This document shows positions 29,037 through 38,264 of a stretch of DNA of 60,836 nucleotides, one piece after another. The notes under the pieces were generated by a model. It did not search any database and was not told the DNA's origin. It worked only from the letters and a program-made list of their open reading frames with translations. Positions within the stretch are counted from its first letter, which is position 1. Each line of letters opens with the position of its first letter. Position numbers and translations under genes: made by a program. Source of the stretch: Gammaproteobacteria bacterium (lineage in GTDB: Bacteria; Pseudomonadota; Gammaproteobacteria; Pseudomonadales; Pseudohongiellaceae); the NCBI GenBank assembly GCA_028818225.1, contig JAPPOG010000024.1, forward strand, positions 1 to 60,836, written 5' to 3'.

Positions 29037-29564
29037 CTAGGACTCCCAGTTCACATCGTCTTCAGTCATTTCCCGAGTCCAGCTGGCGAATTCCAACATA
29101 ATACCGTCAGGGTCGCGGAAATAGACTGAGCGGACGAATGTTGAATCAGTAACGGTGGGGCTTGCCTGGGCTGGTGAGTCGTCATGATTGACCACTTTAG
29201 TGACTTCTATCCCTGCCTCTTCAAGACGCTGCTGATATTCTTCAATCTTATCTTCCGGCACATCCAAAGCGATATGATTCATGGAAGCATGAGCAGAAAC
29301 GATTGACCCTCTCCCCACCATCGCCTCCGGGTGTGTTACACCGGGCTGACTTTCTGGGGCATCTGGAAACCAGAAGAATGCCAGTGAATCACCTTTTCCG
29401 ATATCGAAGAAAAAATGCTGGCCCATGCCGTTAGGTAGTTCGATAGTTTTGGTCAAAGGCATACCCAGAATTCCTGAATAAAAATCCACGGTGCGTTTCA
29501 TGTCTTTGCACACCAGAGCCAGGTGATTTACACCACGGATTTCAAATTTTTCATTAGCGGGCAT
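29037..29564 (-). CDS. VOC-family (glyoxalase/extradiol dioxygenase fold) protein
   Basis: 175 residues, cytoplasmic. Two beta-alpha-beta-beta-beta modules are visible, with candidate metal ligands His in GVNHLALVC, His in MNHIALDV and Glu in GIMLEFAS. VOC proteins include glyoxalases, dioxygenases and epimerases; specificity cannot be read. The ATG follows GGGGAGG closely. It diverges from the CMD-family gene at 29695, and the two may share a catabolic role. Confidence 0.88.
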   Translation of the reverse strand: MPANEKFEIRGVNHLALVCKDMKRTVDFYSGILGMPLTKTIELPNGMGQHFFFDIGKGDSLAFFWFPDAPESQPGVTHPEAMVGRGSIVSAHASMNHIALDVPEDKIEEYQQRLEEAGIEVTKVVNHDDSPAQASPTVTDSTFVRSVYFRDPDGIMLEFASWTREMTEDDVNWES

Positions 29565-29694
29565 GACAACCTCCCCTGCTTATTAATTAATTGATCGCAA
29601 ATAATCTAACTCCCAATGATTGACAATTTGCTTATAAAGTCAATACCTTCCCGTGTATTACTTTAAACGCTTTTCCCAATGCTCAGGAGGCATT

Positions 29695-30345
29695 ATGCCC
29701 AGACTTAAACAAGTTCCACGGAACGAAGCAAACGAATACATCAGCAAATATTACACAGCACTTTTCGGCGAGAGAGATCCTGTGGAAGAGCCCGGCACGG
29801 CCACAGGCACGCCAGGGAACTGGTGGACGGTATTCGCACTGGTTCCTTATATCTTCGAGCACGCCACCAAACACTTCGGCATGTTTGGCATGTTCGCCGA
29901 CAAGAGTATTAGCCAACTGGACCCAATCGTAAGAGAACTGGGCATATTGCGTGCTGGATATGTGCAGGGATCACAGTTCGTGTTTTCTCAACACTGCAAA
30001 GCTGCAAGACGCTTCGGCATGAGTGAGGAGAAGATTGCAGCCATTCCTCACTGGGAAGTTTCCGATGTCTATGACCCTAAAGACCGGGCCATCCTCGCCT
30101 GGAGTGACGCGTTAATCTTGCAAGGGGGCCGCGCCTCTGACGAACTCTTCGAAGCGCTCCACTCTCATCTGTCCGATGAAGATATACTGGAGTTAACCTA
30201 CCATGTCATGGGTTACAACTTACATGCCGTCTGTTGCAGGGCACTGAGATTGGAATACGATGATGTGCCGGAAAGAATTAGAGAAGTTCCAGTTCCCGAA
30301 GCGGGAGAGGTAGCTGATTGGGCTGGTGCCGCCTGGAAAGATTAG
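29695..30345 (+). CDS. Carboxymuconolactone decarboxylase (CMD/AhpD-like) family protein
   Basis: 216 residues from the ATG at 29695, preceded by GGAGG at 6 bases (an upstream TTG at 29653 is spurious). Around residues 95-125 it has ELGILRAGYVQGSQFVFSQHC, the CMD-domain pattern of a helix with QxxxxxH in a peroxidase-like site; the AhpD CxxC is replaced by a single Cys. The family includes gamma-carboxymuconolactone decarboxylases and AhpD peroxidases. It is likely cytoplasmic. Function beyond the family is unknown. Confidence 0.82.
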   Translation: MPRLKQVPRNEANEYISKYYTALFGERDPVEEPGTATGTPGNWWTVFALVPYIFEHATKHFGMFGMFADKSISQLDPIVRELGILRAGYVQGSQFVFSQHCKAARRFGMSEEKIAAIPHWEVSDVYDPKDRAILAWSDALILQGGRASDELFEALHSHLSDEDILELTYHVMGYNLHAVCCRALRLEYDDVPERIREVPVPEAGEVADWAGAAWKD

Positions 30346-30366
30346 TTGGTAGGGTAAAGAGTCGGT

Positions 30367-31197
30367 TCAATTATAGTCGGAGAGCTTGACGACCTGGTTG
30401 TATTCCTGAAACGTCAGTCTGGAAATGGCGCGCATTGCTTTAAAATCATCATTTAGCAATGCGCCATAGCTTTGCTGTAAAGTCTTGACGACCGCAAGCA
30501 GACCGGATATTGGGCGTAAAATTAGCTGGTAGCCCATTTCTTCTAATTCCGATACTTGCAATTCTGGTGTCTTGCCGTTTTCCACCATGTTGGCCACCAA
30601 CACAGTGTCAGGAAATTCGCTCTTAATCGTTTGCATTTCCTCGATACTCGTTGGCGCTTCCACAAAGAGTATGTCTGCACCAGCCTTCAGAAAGGCCTCG
30701 CTTCTGCGTAAAGCTTCATTTAAATCGTGAGTCGCACGGCTATCAGTACGAGCCATGATAAGAAAGTTATCTGACTCTCTCGATTGCACCGCCATGGCAA
30801 TTTTGCTTGCTGCTTCTTCGAGCTCTACGACTTCCTTGTTGTCCATGTGGCCGCAACGTTTGGGGCTTACCTGGTCTTCTAACTGAATGCATTGTGCGCC
30901 GGCTTGCTCATAGGATCTGACCAGGTGAGCAACGGCGCTCTCATCCCCGTAACCGTTATCGCCATCGGCAATAACTGGTGTAGTTCCTGTCGCCCCCACG
31001 ACCTCCCCAACCCTGGTAATCATTTGTTCTGCTGAAACCAGGCCAATATCGGGCTTACCCAGTAAACTCCCGGCCACACCAAAGCCTGAAAGGTAAATAG
31101 CCTTGAAACCAGCTTCCGCGGCAACGAGAGCAGATAACGCATCGTAGGTACCAGGCACAACAATACTTTCACCAGATTGCAAGAAATCTTTTAACAT
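30367..31197 (-). CDS. Isocitrate lyase/PEP mutase family protein
   Basis: 276 residues from the ATG at 31197 (the preceding TTG is not needed). It has the ICL/PEPM barrel signatures: GTYDALSALVAAEAGF, the metal-binding DGDNGYGD, QLEDQVSPKRCGH with the KRCGH catalytic loop, and ARTDSRATHDLNEAL. Members cleave or form C-C or C-P bonds next to a carboxylate, such as 2-methylisocitrate lyase or oxaloacetate decarboxylase. It lacks the long inserts of AceA. Its 3' end faces the CMD gene. Confidence 0.88.
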   Translation of the reverse strand: MLKDFLQSGESIVVPGTYDALSALVAAEAGFKAIYLSGFGVAGSLLGKPDIGLVSAEQMITRVGEVVGATGTTPVIADGDNGYGDESAVAHLVRSYEQAGAQCIQLEDQVSPKRCGHMDNKEVVELEEAASKIAMAVQSRESDNFLIMARTDSRATHDLNEALRRSEAFLKAGADILFVEAPTSIEEMQTIKSEFPDTVLVANMVENGKTPELQVSELEEMGYQLILRPISGLLAVVKTLQQSYGALLNDDFKAMRAISRLTFQEYNQVVKLSDYN

Positions 31198-31354
31198 CAA
31201 ATGCCCACTATCTATTCAGATCCAACACTGCGATTGAAATTCAGGCAAATGAGAGTAGCAAAATTTCGGTGTGTTGGGGACGTCTGAAAATGATTTATTA
31301 TCGACAGAATACTTTCGAGTGGTTAGCATGCGGAAACAAGCAAGGAGAAATCTC

Positions 31355-32467
31355 ATGCAGCATTCGATCAAACTAATTATCAACGTATTGGCGTTGATAT
31401 TCTCCGTGACTGTAATTGCACAAAGTAATTTGCCGAATTTGAATAGTCTGGATAGTGGTTGGAACACTCTCGCAACGGATGGTGTTTGCTCAGCGGGTAC
31501 GCCCTACCAGTTTTATGCCAAGCCTTCTGCCGATAATTCCGAAGTGCTGGTGTTTTTTAATGGTGGTGGCGCCTGTTGGTTTGGTCAGGCCTGCGATTTG
31601 AATGCACAGCCAAATGTTCACACGCCTTTTGCTGACATGGATGCCAACAATCCCGCCATGGCGCGAGGCATATTTGATTTTGAATCCTCGGAAAATCCAT
31701 TTGCCAACTACTCAATGGTAGTAGTGCCTTATTGTAATGGCGACGTCCATATTGGCGGTGGCGCTCGCGAGTACACCTATGAGAACGAAACAGGCGAAGA
31801 AGTCAGCGTTACTGCCTATCACAATGGATTCGCCAATAGCCAGACTGCCCTGGATTGGGTGTATGCAAACTTTTCTGCCCCCGACCGAATAGTGGTCAGC
31901 GGCAGCAGTGCTGGCGCTATTGGTGGATCGTTTTATGCCGGACTTATTGCCGAGCATTATGCCGCTACGCCGGTAGTATTAATCGCCGACGCAGCGGGTG
32001 GCTACGGTACCCCCAACCTTTACCGAACGCTCGAAGCATGGGATGTGGCCAGCATACTACCTGACTGGCCTGAGTATGCTGGAAAAACAAATCGAACACT
32101 GACATTCGAAGACTTCTACATTGCCAGCGCAAATCACAATGACAATCTGATCATCGCACAATACAACACCGCAGAAGACCAGGTGCAATACAACTTTACT
32201 TACTTGATTGGTGATCCACAGGGAAGTTTCACCCTACCCCAGCGTTTGTTAAATAACTACCTGATCATTGAAAACAGTGTGGATCAGTTTTCCCATTACA
32301 CGGCTGGGGGTGCAACCCATACGATTATGGGTGCTCCAATCTTTTATGAATATGAAGTGGAAGATGTGCGCTTTGTTGATTGGGTATCAGATTTGATCAA
32401 TGGCATGCCAGTCGATGACATTAGTTGTGTGAATGAAACTAATGGTTGTGCGGGCGCCCCGGATTGA
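31355..32467 (+). CDS. Secreted pectin-acetylesterase-like hydrolase
   Basis: 370 residues from the ATG at 31355, preceded by AAGGAG at about 7 bases; earlier in-frame starts lack this. A Sec signal ends at TVIAQS. The PAE/Notum-type fold shows VFFNGGGACWFG (oxyanion region), the nucleophile in SGSSAGAIGG, and a late His in HYTAGGATHTIM. Two conserved-looking Cys near the end (ISCVNETNGC) may form a disulfide. The natural substrate may be any O-acetylated polymer, not only pectin. Confidence 0.82.
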   Translation: MQHSIKLIINVLALIFSVTVIAQSNLPNLNSLDSGWNTLATDGVCSAGTPYQFYAKPSADNSEVLVFFNGGGACWFGQACDLNAQPNVHTPFADMDANNPAMARGIFDFESSENPFANYSMVVVPYCNGDVHIGGGAREYTYENETGEEVSVTAYHNGFANSQTALDWVYANFSAPDRIVVSGSSAGAIGGSFYAGLIAEHYAATPVVLIADAAGGYGTPNLYRTLEAWDVASILPDWPEYAGKTNRTLTFEDFYIASANHNDNLIIAQYNTAEDQVQYNFTYLIGDPQGSFTLPQRLLNNYLIIENSVDQFSHYTAGGATHTIMGAPIFYEYEVEDVRFVDWVSDLINGMPVDDISCVNETNGCAGAPD

Positions 32468-32497
32468 TTGATTAAGAGGTCATTAGCTTTTCCGCAT

Positions 32498-33520
32498 TTA
32501 GCGATCCCGAAACATTTCCCTCACCCGATCGGTGAACTCCGTTGCATCTCGGTTACGGGCTGCTCTGAGCATATTACCCATGCCATAGTTTCCTTCATGA
32601 CAGGCATATTCGTAAAGTTGCGAAGAAACCTTGGCCAGGGTAACAACTGCCGTGAGTTTATCTTTAAATGTTGAAGGATCTTCGATAGTAAATTCGTAAT
32701 TGATTGTTTCCGGATCGACTCGCGTAAATCGCTCCGTTAGAATTTTATTTTTCGAAGAACCGTATCCTTCGAAACTCTGGGTAAGCCCATTGAAATTTTT
32801 TGTAGTGACAACCAGGGTATCTCCATCCCAATAGCCGCGGGAGTCACCGGACCACAATCCTACTGATTTATCCAGCTCAGGCCCCGGGCTTAAGTTGACG
32901 ATGCGCGCGTCATGAACCATCTCTGCGAAAATTACCACCTGATCTTTATTCTGCACTATTTGCACATTATTGTTGTAAACACTAGGCATTAATTGCGGTC
33001 CGGCATTGAATCCAACCAGGCATCTTTCTGATAACCCTCGATCTTCAGGACCATCTCGCCCTATACCTCCCACAACAAAACGTACTGGCCGCTCACCGGG
33101 CGTGTCTCTTTCTCCTCCTGGATGATGTTCTATGCCTTCCACTCGTTCCGGCAAACGACCATTCAATGGATAAACCAGAAGAGATGTGCGCACCACACCT
33201 TCAGTGCGTGCCCGTTCCATCCACATGGTGTCATTATAAAAAGCCTCGATACCGGTGGATGTTCTGCTAGGCTCTCTCCTTCGCCCGATGGAGAAGCGTT
33301 CCCGCTGTGCAGCGAGAATTTCTTCTTCAGTGAGAAATTGCCTATCGCCAAATTCTTCTTGGCGTTCCATGGGTACGTTGGAGGCAAAGTTCCAGACCCC
33401 CTGTAAATCGGGGTGGCCCCATTGAGTCCTGGGAATTTCGTAGTTCTCTGCAGCAGAAAGAAAACTACCGGCCTGAATGAGCAGAATAATTAAAAAAGAT
33501 TTGAAACAGTTTCTGGCCAT
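32498..33520 (-). CDS. Secreted WxGDTLVV family protein of unknown function
   Basis: 340 residues. A Sec signal (MARNCFKSFLIILLIQAG) ends near SAAEN. The mature start IPRTQWGHPDLQGVW, the core GYWDGDTLVVTTKNFNG and the end YEFTIEDPSTF, then YEYACHEGNYGM define a family with two more members here (54010, 55152). Blocks are beta-rich, and a Cys sits in ERCLVGFNAG and another in YACHE. The function is unknown. It follows a cyclophilin gene by 15 bases on the same strand. Confidence 0.75.
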   Translation of the reverse strand: MARNCFKSFLIILLIQAGSFLSAAENYEIPRTQWGHPDLQGVWNFASNVPMERQEEFGDRQFLTEEEILAAQRERFSIGRRREPSRTSTGIEAFYNDTMWMERARTEGVVRTSLLVYPLNGRLPERVEGIEHHPGGERDTPGERPVRFVVGGIGRDGPEDRGLSERCLVGFNAGPQLMPSVYNNNVQIVQNKDQVVIFAEMVHDARIVNLSPGPELDKSVGLWSGDSRGYWDGDTLVVTTKNFNGLTQSFEGYGSSKNKILTERFTRVDPETINYEFTIEDPSTFKDKLTAVVTLAKVSSQLYEYACHEGNYGMGNMLRAARNRDATEFTDRVREMFRDR

Positions 33521-33535
33521 ATTGTTACGAAGAGT

Positions 33536-34153
33536 TTAGAGCCTCACGACCGATTCTATTACAACTGGTTCTGAAATCTGCTGCCCTCGCGTGTACTCGG
33601 AATAAGAAGTCTCATCGGTAGCGCTGTTGTTTATCGCTCTTACCACATCCATGCCTCTTACTACTTTCCCGAAAGCCGCGAAGCCTTGCATGTCGGCATT
33701 GCGTGGTTGGCCATAATCCAAGCCTGGCTGGTCGCCAATACAGATAAAGAATTCAGTGCTAGCAGTACCTACTCCGCCCCGAGACATAGAAATGGCACCG
33801 TCTACATGCAGGATACCAGTCTGTTCCGTGGTTTCATGGGCGATAGGAGGAAACGGGCCTTCGCCCTGATTTGGCCCTCCCTGAATCACTTCGATCCTGG
33901 GAGACCCATTGTCATTTTCATAGGTAACGGTTCGATAGAAAGTGCTGTCATCCATGTGACCACCTTCCACGAGTCTTAAAAAGTTTGCAGCGGTAATTGG
34001 CGCCCTGCCCAGATACAACTCGATTTCTATTTCGCCTTGGCTGGTCGTCATTAAAACATTGACCACATCGGTCTGGGCCAAGGAATAAGAAGACACGAAA
34101 GCAATGAGCAGCGAGGAGATGCAGAACGAAGATTTGAATAAAGCGCGAATCAT
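33536..34153 (-). CDS. Exported cyclophilin-type peptidyl-prolyl isomerase
   Basis: 205 residues with a Sec signal ending at SLAQT. The cyclophilin fold is clear: TSQGEIEIELYLGRAPITAANFL, FYRTVTYEN, QGGPNQGEG, the catalytic FHR-type Arg in place of which STFYR is seen, and STEFFICIGDQPGLD. It assists folding in the periplasm. It is the middle gene of a tight three-gene unit (4 bases after the DUF385-like gene, 15 before the WxGDTLVV gene). Confidence 0.9.
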   Translation of the reverse strand: MIRALFKSSFCISSLLIAFVSSYSLAQTDVVNVLMTTSQGEIEIELYLGRAPITAANFLRLVEGGHMDDSTFYRTVTYENDNGSPRIEVIQGGPNQGEGPFPPIAHETTEQTGILHVDGAISMSRGGVGTASTEFFICIGDQPGLDYGQPRNADMQGFAAFGKVVRGMDVVRAINNSATDETSYSEYTRGQQISEPVVIESVVRL

Positions 34154-34157
34154 CGTC

Positions 34158-34586
34158 TTAGCGTGGATCTAATCGCAGGAAGTAACGGGGAGGAAATCCC
34201 ATTTGCGCGCGCGCTCTAAAACTTAGTGCATACTCCTCCCGCAGCAAGGAGTCTTCCTCGCCTTCCAGAGGTATAGCGAGGTAAGGCGCGAACTCCTCAG
34301 AGCCCGCCATCTTCACTTCAACATTGGGATTATCCAGCGCCTGGTGATACCAGGCGCGAGGCCAGTGGTTGGCGGCAACATAGTCATTGCCATTGACTTG
34401 GCGCAGGCTCAACACGCGCTCATGGCGTTGGTTGTCCTCATTATAGGTGGCGATAACAATGGAGTTTCCGCCCATGGGCTGATTCGTGCCCAGGCTATAT
34501 TCGAATTCCACTACCCATCCCACATAGGCCAGGAAAAACACGCCGAATACAATCAGGCCCCATTTGGTAGGCTTATTCATACTCAT
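34158..34586 (-). CDS. Membrane-anchored nitroreductase/F420-quinone-reductase-like (DUF385 type) protein
   Basis: 142 residues with one N-terminal membrane helix (KWGLIVFGVFFLAYVGWVV) not followed by a cleavage site. The remaining barrel has HERVLSLRQVNGNDYVAANHWPRAWYHQALDNPNVEVKM in pieces that match the DUF385 pattern (xLxxxxxGxxYVVASNxGxxxHPxWYHNLxANPxVxV). In actinobacteria such proteins use F420; here flavin or no cofactor is more likely. Two ATGs (34586, 34580) are possible starts. Confidence 0.6.
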   Translation of the reverse strand: MSMNKPTKWGLIVFGVFFLAYVGWVVEFEYSLGTNQPMGGNSIVIATYNEDNQRHERVLSLRQVNGNDYVAANHWPRAWYHQALDNPNVEVKMAGSEEFAPYLAIPLEGEEDSLLREEYALSFRARAQMGFPPRYFLRLDPR

Positions 34587-34621
34587 GATCCTATGATAGC
34601 TAAAAAATCACAGGGCGCAGA

Positions 34622-34846
34622 GTGTTTCACCTGAAAATTGTTTGGCTGACCAGCCTGTTCGTAGGCTTGATAATCCCTGTACTCGGTCAACCAGCAATAA
34701 ACTACGGTAAACAATATGCCACCATTAATGCAGCTATTGAATTCTGTAAGGGGTTTATGGAGGCAATCCCCGGAGTTTTTTCAAGCCCGGGTAAATGCAT
34801 CAGGGTAATGATGCAATTCATATCCGAGAAGAAACGCTCACGCTAG
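34622..34846 (+). pseudogene. Damaged small secreted-protein gene
   Basis: A GTG-start ORF of 74 codons begins with a good Sec signal (FHLKIVWLTSLFVGLIIPVLGQP), then INYGKQYATINAAIEFCKG. After that the other frames read more like protein: LWRQSPEFFQARVNA in one, then HQGNDAIHIREETLTLEVIFN in the third, to about 34890. Two frameshifts in one small gene are the simplest reading. An intact 74-residue secreted protein is the alternative. No family is recognised. Confidence 0.4.
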
Positions 34847-34861
34847 AAGTAATCTTTAATT

Positions 34862-34888
34862 GGATTGGCAAGCTTGGACTGCCAATCC
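34862..34888 (-). terminator. Hairpin at the 3' end of the DUF169 gene
   Basis: GGATTGGCA and TGCCAATCC pair perfectly (9 base pairs, 9-base loop), 6 bases after the DUF169 stop. The minus-strand tail AATTAAAG has no T-run, so termination may be partial. Confidence 0.5.
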
Positions 34889-34893
34889 AGCCA

Positions 34894-35679
34894 TCAACTA
34901 TAACTCACACCCATACCGGCACGGACATCATTGTTCACACCATACTGTGCTATCGGGTAGCGTAACCCATTCGCCGAGAGCTGTTTCAATCCCTCAATAA
35001 CTTTAGGCAAATACCCCGGTGGAATCGCCATTAACAATTCATCTTCCATGACACCACCGTAACGCCGTTCGGCAAAACAGGGAATGGAAAGACTGGGCTC
35101 GCCCGTGGAAAGGGCCCTGCCCCAGGAGTCGGCACAGGAAGATTCTCCGACGCAGCCCCATTCCAGTTTCTTATACCCGGTCCACTGTAATCCATTAATA
35201 AACAAGATCATCTGAGCAGGAGTGGCGTAGATCAGACAGATATCCGGTGGATTCAATCGGCCACTTACCAACGGGCTTACTGCCATAGCTTCAAATCTAC
35301 CGAACGGCACCACATCCATAGCATGCTGGTGGGCACTGGCATTCTCTTGATCGGCATACCAGACGCCGCTCATGCGATCTCCGGAGAGCCATTCCTCATC
35401 CCGCGGTGCTAAACCAATGACAGTTTTACATTGGGTACCCACCAAGTCATCGGCCGTAATGCCAACTGTCCAACCGTTGCGGGCAGCCATGCCAACTACC
35501 TGATCGGTGGTGTGTATGGCATCAGGTCGGCGAATACGCTCAATGGCTTCCATGTCCTCCGCTTTTTCGAAGAGCTTCATGCCGATGGGCGTTGTTCTTA
35601 TCCGTAGTAACTGGTTAAGAGAATTAATCATATCCTTAAAATCGAAATTGGAATGATCGGAAGAAATGAGGTCAGACAT
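34894..35679 (-). CDS. DUF169 (COG2043) protein
   Basis: 261 residues from the ATG at 35679, preceded by AGGGAGCC; an upstream TTG is unlikely. It is cytoplasmic, with no signal. The DUF169 pattern is clear: RTTPIGMKLFEKAEDM, then CKTVIGLAPRDE, SPLVSGRLNPPDICLIYATPAQM, CVGESSCADSW and PCFAERRYGG. Several conserved Cys suggest metal or cluster binding. The function of the family is not established. It is 57 bases downstream of the DUF2272 gene. Confidence 0.88.
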   Translation of the reverse strand: MSDLISSDHSNFDFKDMINSLNQLLRIRTTPIGMKLFEKAEDMEAIERIRRPDAIHTTDQVVGMAARNGWTVGITADDLVGTQCKTVIGLAPRDEEWLSGDRMSGVWYADQENASAHQHAMDVVPFGRFEAMAVSPLVSGRLNPPDICLIYATPAQMILFINGLQWTGYKKLEWGCVGESSCADSWGRALSTGEPSLSIPCFAERRYGGVMEDELLMAIPPGYLPKVIEGLKQLSANGLRYPIAQYGVNNDVRAGMGVSYS

Positions 35680-35736
35680 TACCGGCTCCCTTTGAATCGG
35701 ACACAAAAGGATTATAAGCGAATAATGCTTACTGGA

Positions 35737-36747
35737 TCAGGAGCAGTCGGGACTGTCGACGATGTGGGAGAGGTCGCTCTGCTCGACACAGGAGAGTGAT
35801 TGTACGGAAGGCGATTGCTCCAGGGCATTATTGGGAATGGAATCCGCTTGCAACTTCAGGTGAGCAAATATCTGGCGTCCATTATAGGGAACCGGTGCCA
35901 ATAATCCTTCAGCATTTATATCAGCCGGTAAAAGTTTAAGCCGCACCCAACCGCGTACATTACCACCTATAACCATGATGCGATCATGGTCGGCATCCAG
36001 TTTTACCACGATGTCACAGTGTGTCCTGGCTCCTACTCCCATTTGCGAGCGGCGTGCTTCCAGTGATCGATAATTCGGGCGCATTCCACGGCAAAGCATA
36101 TCTCCCGGCTCGATCTCCAAATTCCCTGTATCGTGAGCCACGTAGGCAGAGAGAGACTCATTATCATCCCGCGCCCTTATCGCCTGGTCGATGTAACTGT
36201 GGTGGGCGATTGCCCGGCGGAATCTGCGGTTATCGCCCAGACCGCTCTCACACATAACCCATGAAATAAAAGCCGCCGACCAGGGATTACGCCAACGGGA
36301 CCCGGCACCACGGGAGTCCCAGGATTGATTCTGTCTTTCCAGAATCCAGGCACTGTCAGGCGTGGAGGACCAGTAACCCGCGATGGAATCAGCCACACGA
36401 ATTGCTGCACCTGAATCGATGCGCGGCCGGGTCCAGGGGCGTCGTTGATAATCAGGATTGTCATCGCGGGTGTGGGTAAGGTCGTAAACGGCATGGCCAA
36501 AATACGCCCATTCCTGCACAGCCGTGTTGACGATGCGGGTACGCAGATTATTGGTGGAAATTGCGCGGCAATCCCGCTCAAGATACGCCATATCGCCTGG
36601 CGCCCCGGTTACCCGGGTGGAGGGCGCAACTACGTCGAATACTTCCCGGGGTAAACGGTCCTGGTATTGAAGTTGAGCGATACTGAAAGAAGCATTAGCT
36701 AGAATGCTGACGAGTAATGTAATCCGAAATAAACCGCGTAGCTTCAT
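35737..36747 (-). CDS. Secreted DUF2272 protein
   Basis: 336 residues from the ATG at 36747, which follows GGGAAGGGAG. A Sec signal ends near SIAQ. The DUF2272 core contains AVQEWAYFGHAVYD, NPWSAAFISWVMCESG and RAIAHHSYIDQAI, with the PWSAAFxSWV helix and a later His as in NlpC/P60-like papain folds; GDMLCRGMRP and THCDIVV complete the fold. It is probably a periplasmic hydrolase acting on peptidoglycan or a similar amide, by fold inference only. It has four or more Cys, possibly disulfides. Confidence 0.8.
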   Translation of the reverse strand: MKLRGLFRITLLVSILANASFSIAQLQYQDRLPREVFDVVAPSTRVTGAPGDMAYLERDCRAISTNNLRTRIVNTAVQEWAYFGHAVYDLTHTRDDNPDYQRRPWTRPRIDSGAAIRVADSIAGYWSSTPDSAWILERQNQSWDSRGAGSRWRNPWSAAFISWVMCESGLGDNRRFRRAIAHHSYIDQAIRARDDNESLSAYVAHDTGNLEIEPGDMLCRGMRPNYRSLEARRSQMGVGARTHCDIVVKLDADHDRIMVIGGNVRGWVRLKLLPADINAEGLLAPVPYNGRQIFAHLKLQADSIPNNALEQSPSVQSLSCVEQSDLSHIVDSPDCS

Positions 36748-36853
36748 CACTCCCTTCCCAACGCAAGTCGACGCGCAGGGGAATTATGGTCCAACTTGAC
36801 CCGGAAATAAAAGAAGAAACTCTGAAATTTTCTCAATCAGTAGCCTTACGAGA

Positions 36854-37024
36854 TCATTTGTAACACAGGACCATAGCTGGTCGCACCCTGGCACTCTGCC
36901 AGGATTGAGAAGCTACCGCAAAGAAAGCAATGAGCGCCGACAAGGCAAACCTCACAATAAAGGGAGACAAAGTTAGCTCCACCCGCACCATCTTGCTGAA
37001 ATGAGCGAGCACGAGATCTCCCGT
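36854..37024 (-). pseudogene. C-terminal remnant of a MacB/FtsX-type ABC transporter permease
   Basis: A 56-residue frame bounded upstream by TAA reads as the last helix of an FtsX-domain permease: VELTLSPFIVRFALSALIAFFAVAS, then QSWQSARVRPAMVLCYK, then stop. Family ends read xxFxxAxxxTVxxQSxxAARxNPVxxLRYE. Nothing else of the gene remains in the gap between 36748 and 37094. A dead fragment. Confidence 0.6.
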
Positions 37025-37094
37025 TTACCTGAATTTGAATCCAATTCTTGAATAATGACTAATTGGGTCAAATTAAGTTACAGGCATAAATCGC

Positions 37095-38228
37095 CTATTC
37101 CAGGAAGTAATTCCCAATGCTTCTCAGGTCGGGATTGGAACCCAGGCACCCAGACAGATTGCAAACAACCGCGACAACTACGCCTTCATTGGGGTTCATG
37201 GTAAATAGCGTGTTACCCCCTACCGAACCACCGGTATGTCCCACCCAGGGGCCTTCTTCACTGAAAGTCATCCAGCCCAGACCATAATTCTGTTCGGCTA
37301 CGGTGCCATTGGGCAGCAATGGCGGGCTGAGCAAGAGATCAATAGTTTCCTCTTTTAGAATGCCACTGTGGAACACTCCAAATCCAAACTTCACCAGGTC
37401 AGACGGAGTCGAAATAAAACCACCTCCAGCCCACTTGTAGCTGTTATCAACGAAAGGCGCATTGATTAGCCTGCCGTCGCGCAATGCATAGGGCGCCGCA
37501 CGCCCGGTCACAATGTAGTCAGTGTGATCTGCAACGGTTTCAATAAGTTTAAGTGGGCTGAATACGCGCTCGCGCATCAGCGTTAAAAACTCAACACCGC
37601 TGGCTTCCTGCAGCACGGCGCTTAATAAATTGTAGCCATGACTGGAATAGGAATACTCATCCCCTGGCACAGCTAACAGAGGATCGTCAGCAAATATTTC
37701 CAGGGCATCGATAACGTCGTCATAATGTTCCTGCACATAATTGTCAGACATATCTGGCAGGTAATGCCGTATGCCGGCTCGATGAGATGCTAACAAACGG
37801 GTAGTGACTGTACCCTTCTCTTTTACTGGAAAGCCTGGCACATATTGCTGAATCGGCATATCCAGATCGATCATCCCCTCTTCATATAGTATGCCGAGGG
37901 CAATTGATGTCATGGTTTTGGAAACACTGCCAACTCGAAATTTAGTCTGAGTTGTTACTGGCACTGCGTTTTCCACATCAGCGAACCCAAATCCCTCGGC
38001 CCAAACCAGCTCATCATCGACACCGACGGCGATCGAAACTCCAGGGGCACCGGCCTCCATTAACACTTCCACATCAGCGCGCGCCCTGGCAATCGCATCA
38101 GCATAGGCTGATGAAGACTCCACCACAGCATAGCGGCCACTGATGCTACTTTGGGACCAGGCCAGATTTACGACAAAAACAGAAGTTACTGTGAGAAATA
38201 AAAGTGAGCTGCGAATAGGAGTTTTCAT
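37095..38228 (-). CDS. Secreted beta-lactamase-family serine hydrolase
   Basis: 377 residues from the ATG at 38228, preceded by GAGGTG; a GTG three codons upstream is possible. A Sec signal ends at LAWSQ. The active-site boxes are SxxK as VGSVSKTMTS, YxN as YSSHGYN, and H/KTG as GHTGGSVGG. The family covers D-aminopeptidases, carboxypeptidases and esterases, and the HTG box favours peptidase or esterase action over beta-lactam hydrolysis. A second member of this superfamily lies at 22270. Confidence 0.9.
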   Translation of the reverse strand: MKTPIRSSLLFLTVTSVFVVNLAWSQSSISGRYAVVESSSAYADAIARARADVEVLMEAGAPGVSIAVGVDDELVWAEGFGFADVENAVPVTTQTKFRVGSVSKTMTSIALGILYEEGMIDLDMPIQQYVPGFPVKEKGTVTTRLLASHRAGIRHYLPDMSDNYVQEHYDDVIDALEIFADDPLLAVPGDEYSYSSHGYNLLSAVLQEASGVEFLTLMRERVFSPLKLIETVADHTDYIVTGRAAPYALRDGRLINAPFVDNSYKWAGGGFISTPSDLVKFGFGVFHSGILKEETIDLLLSPPLLPNGTVAEQNYGLGWMTFSEEGPWVGHTGGSVGGNTLFTMNPNEGVVVAVVCNLSGCLGSNPDLRSIGNYFLE

Positions 38229-38264
38229 TGTTAGCACCTCAAAAATATTAGAGCTGAATTGAGA

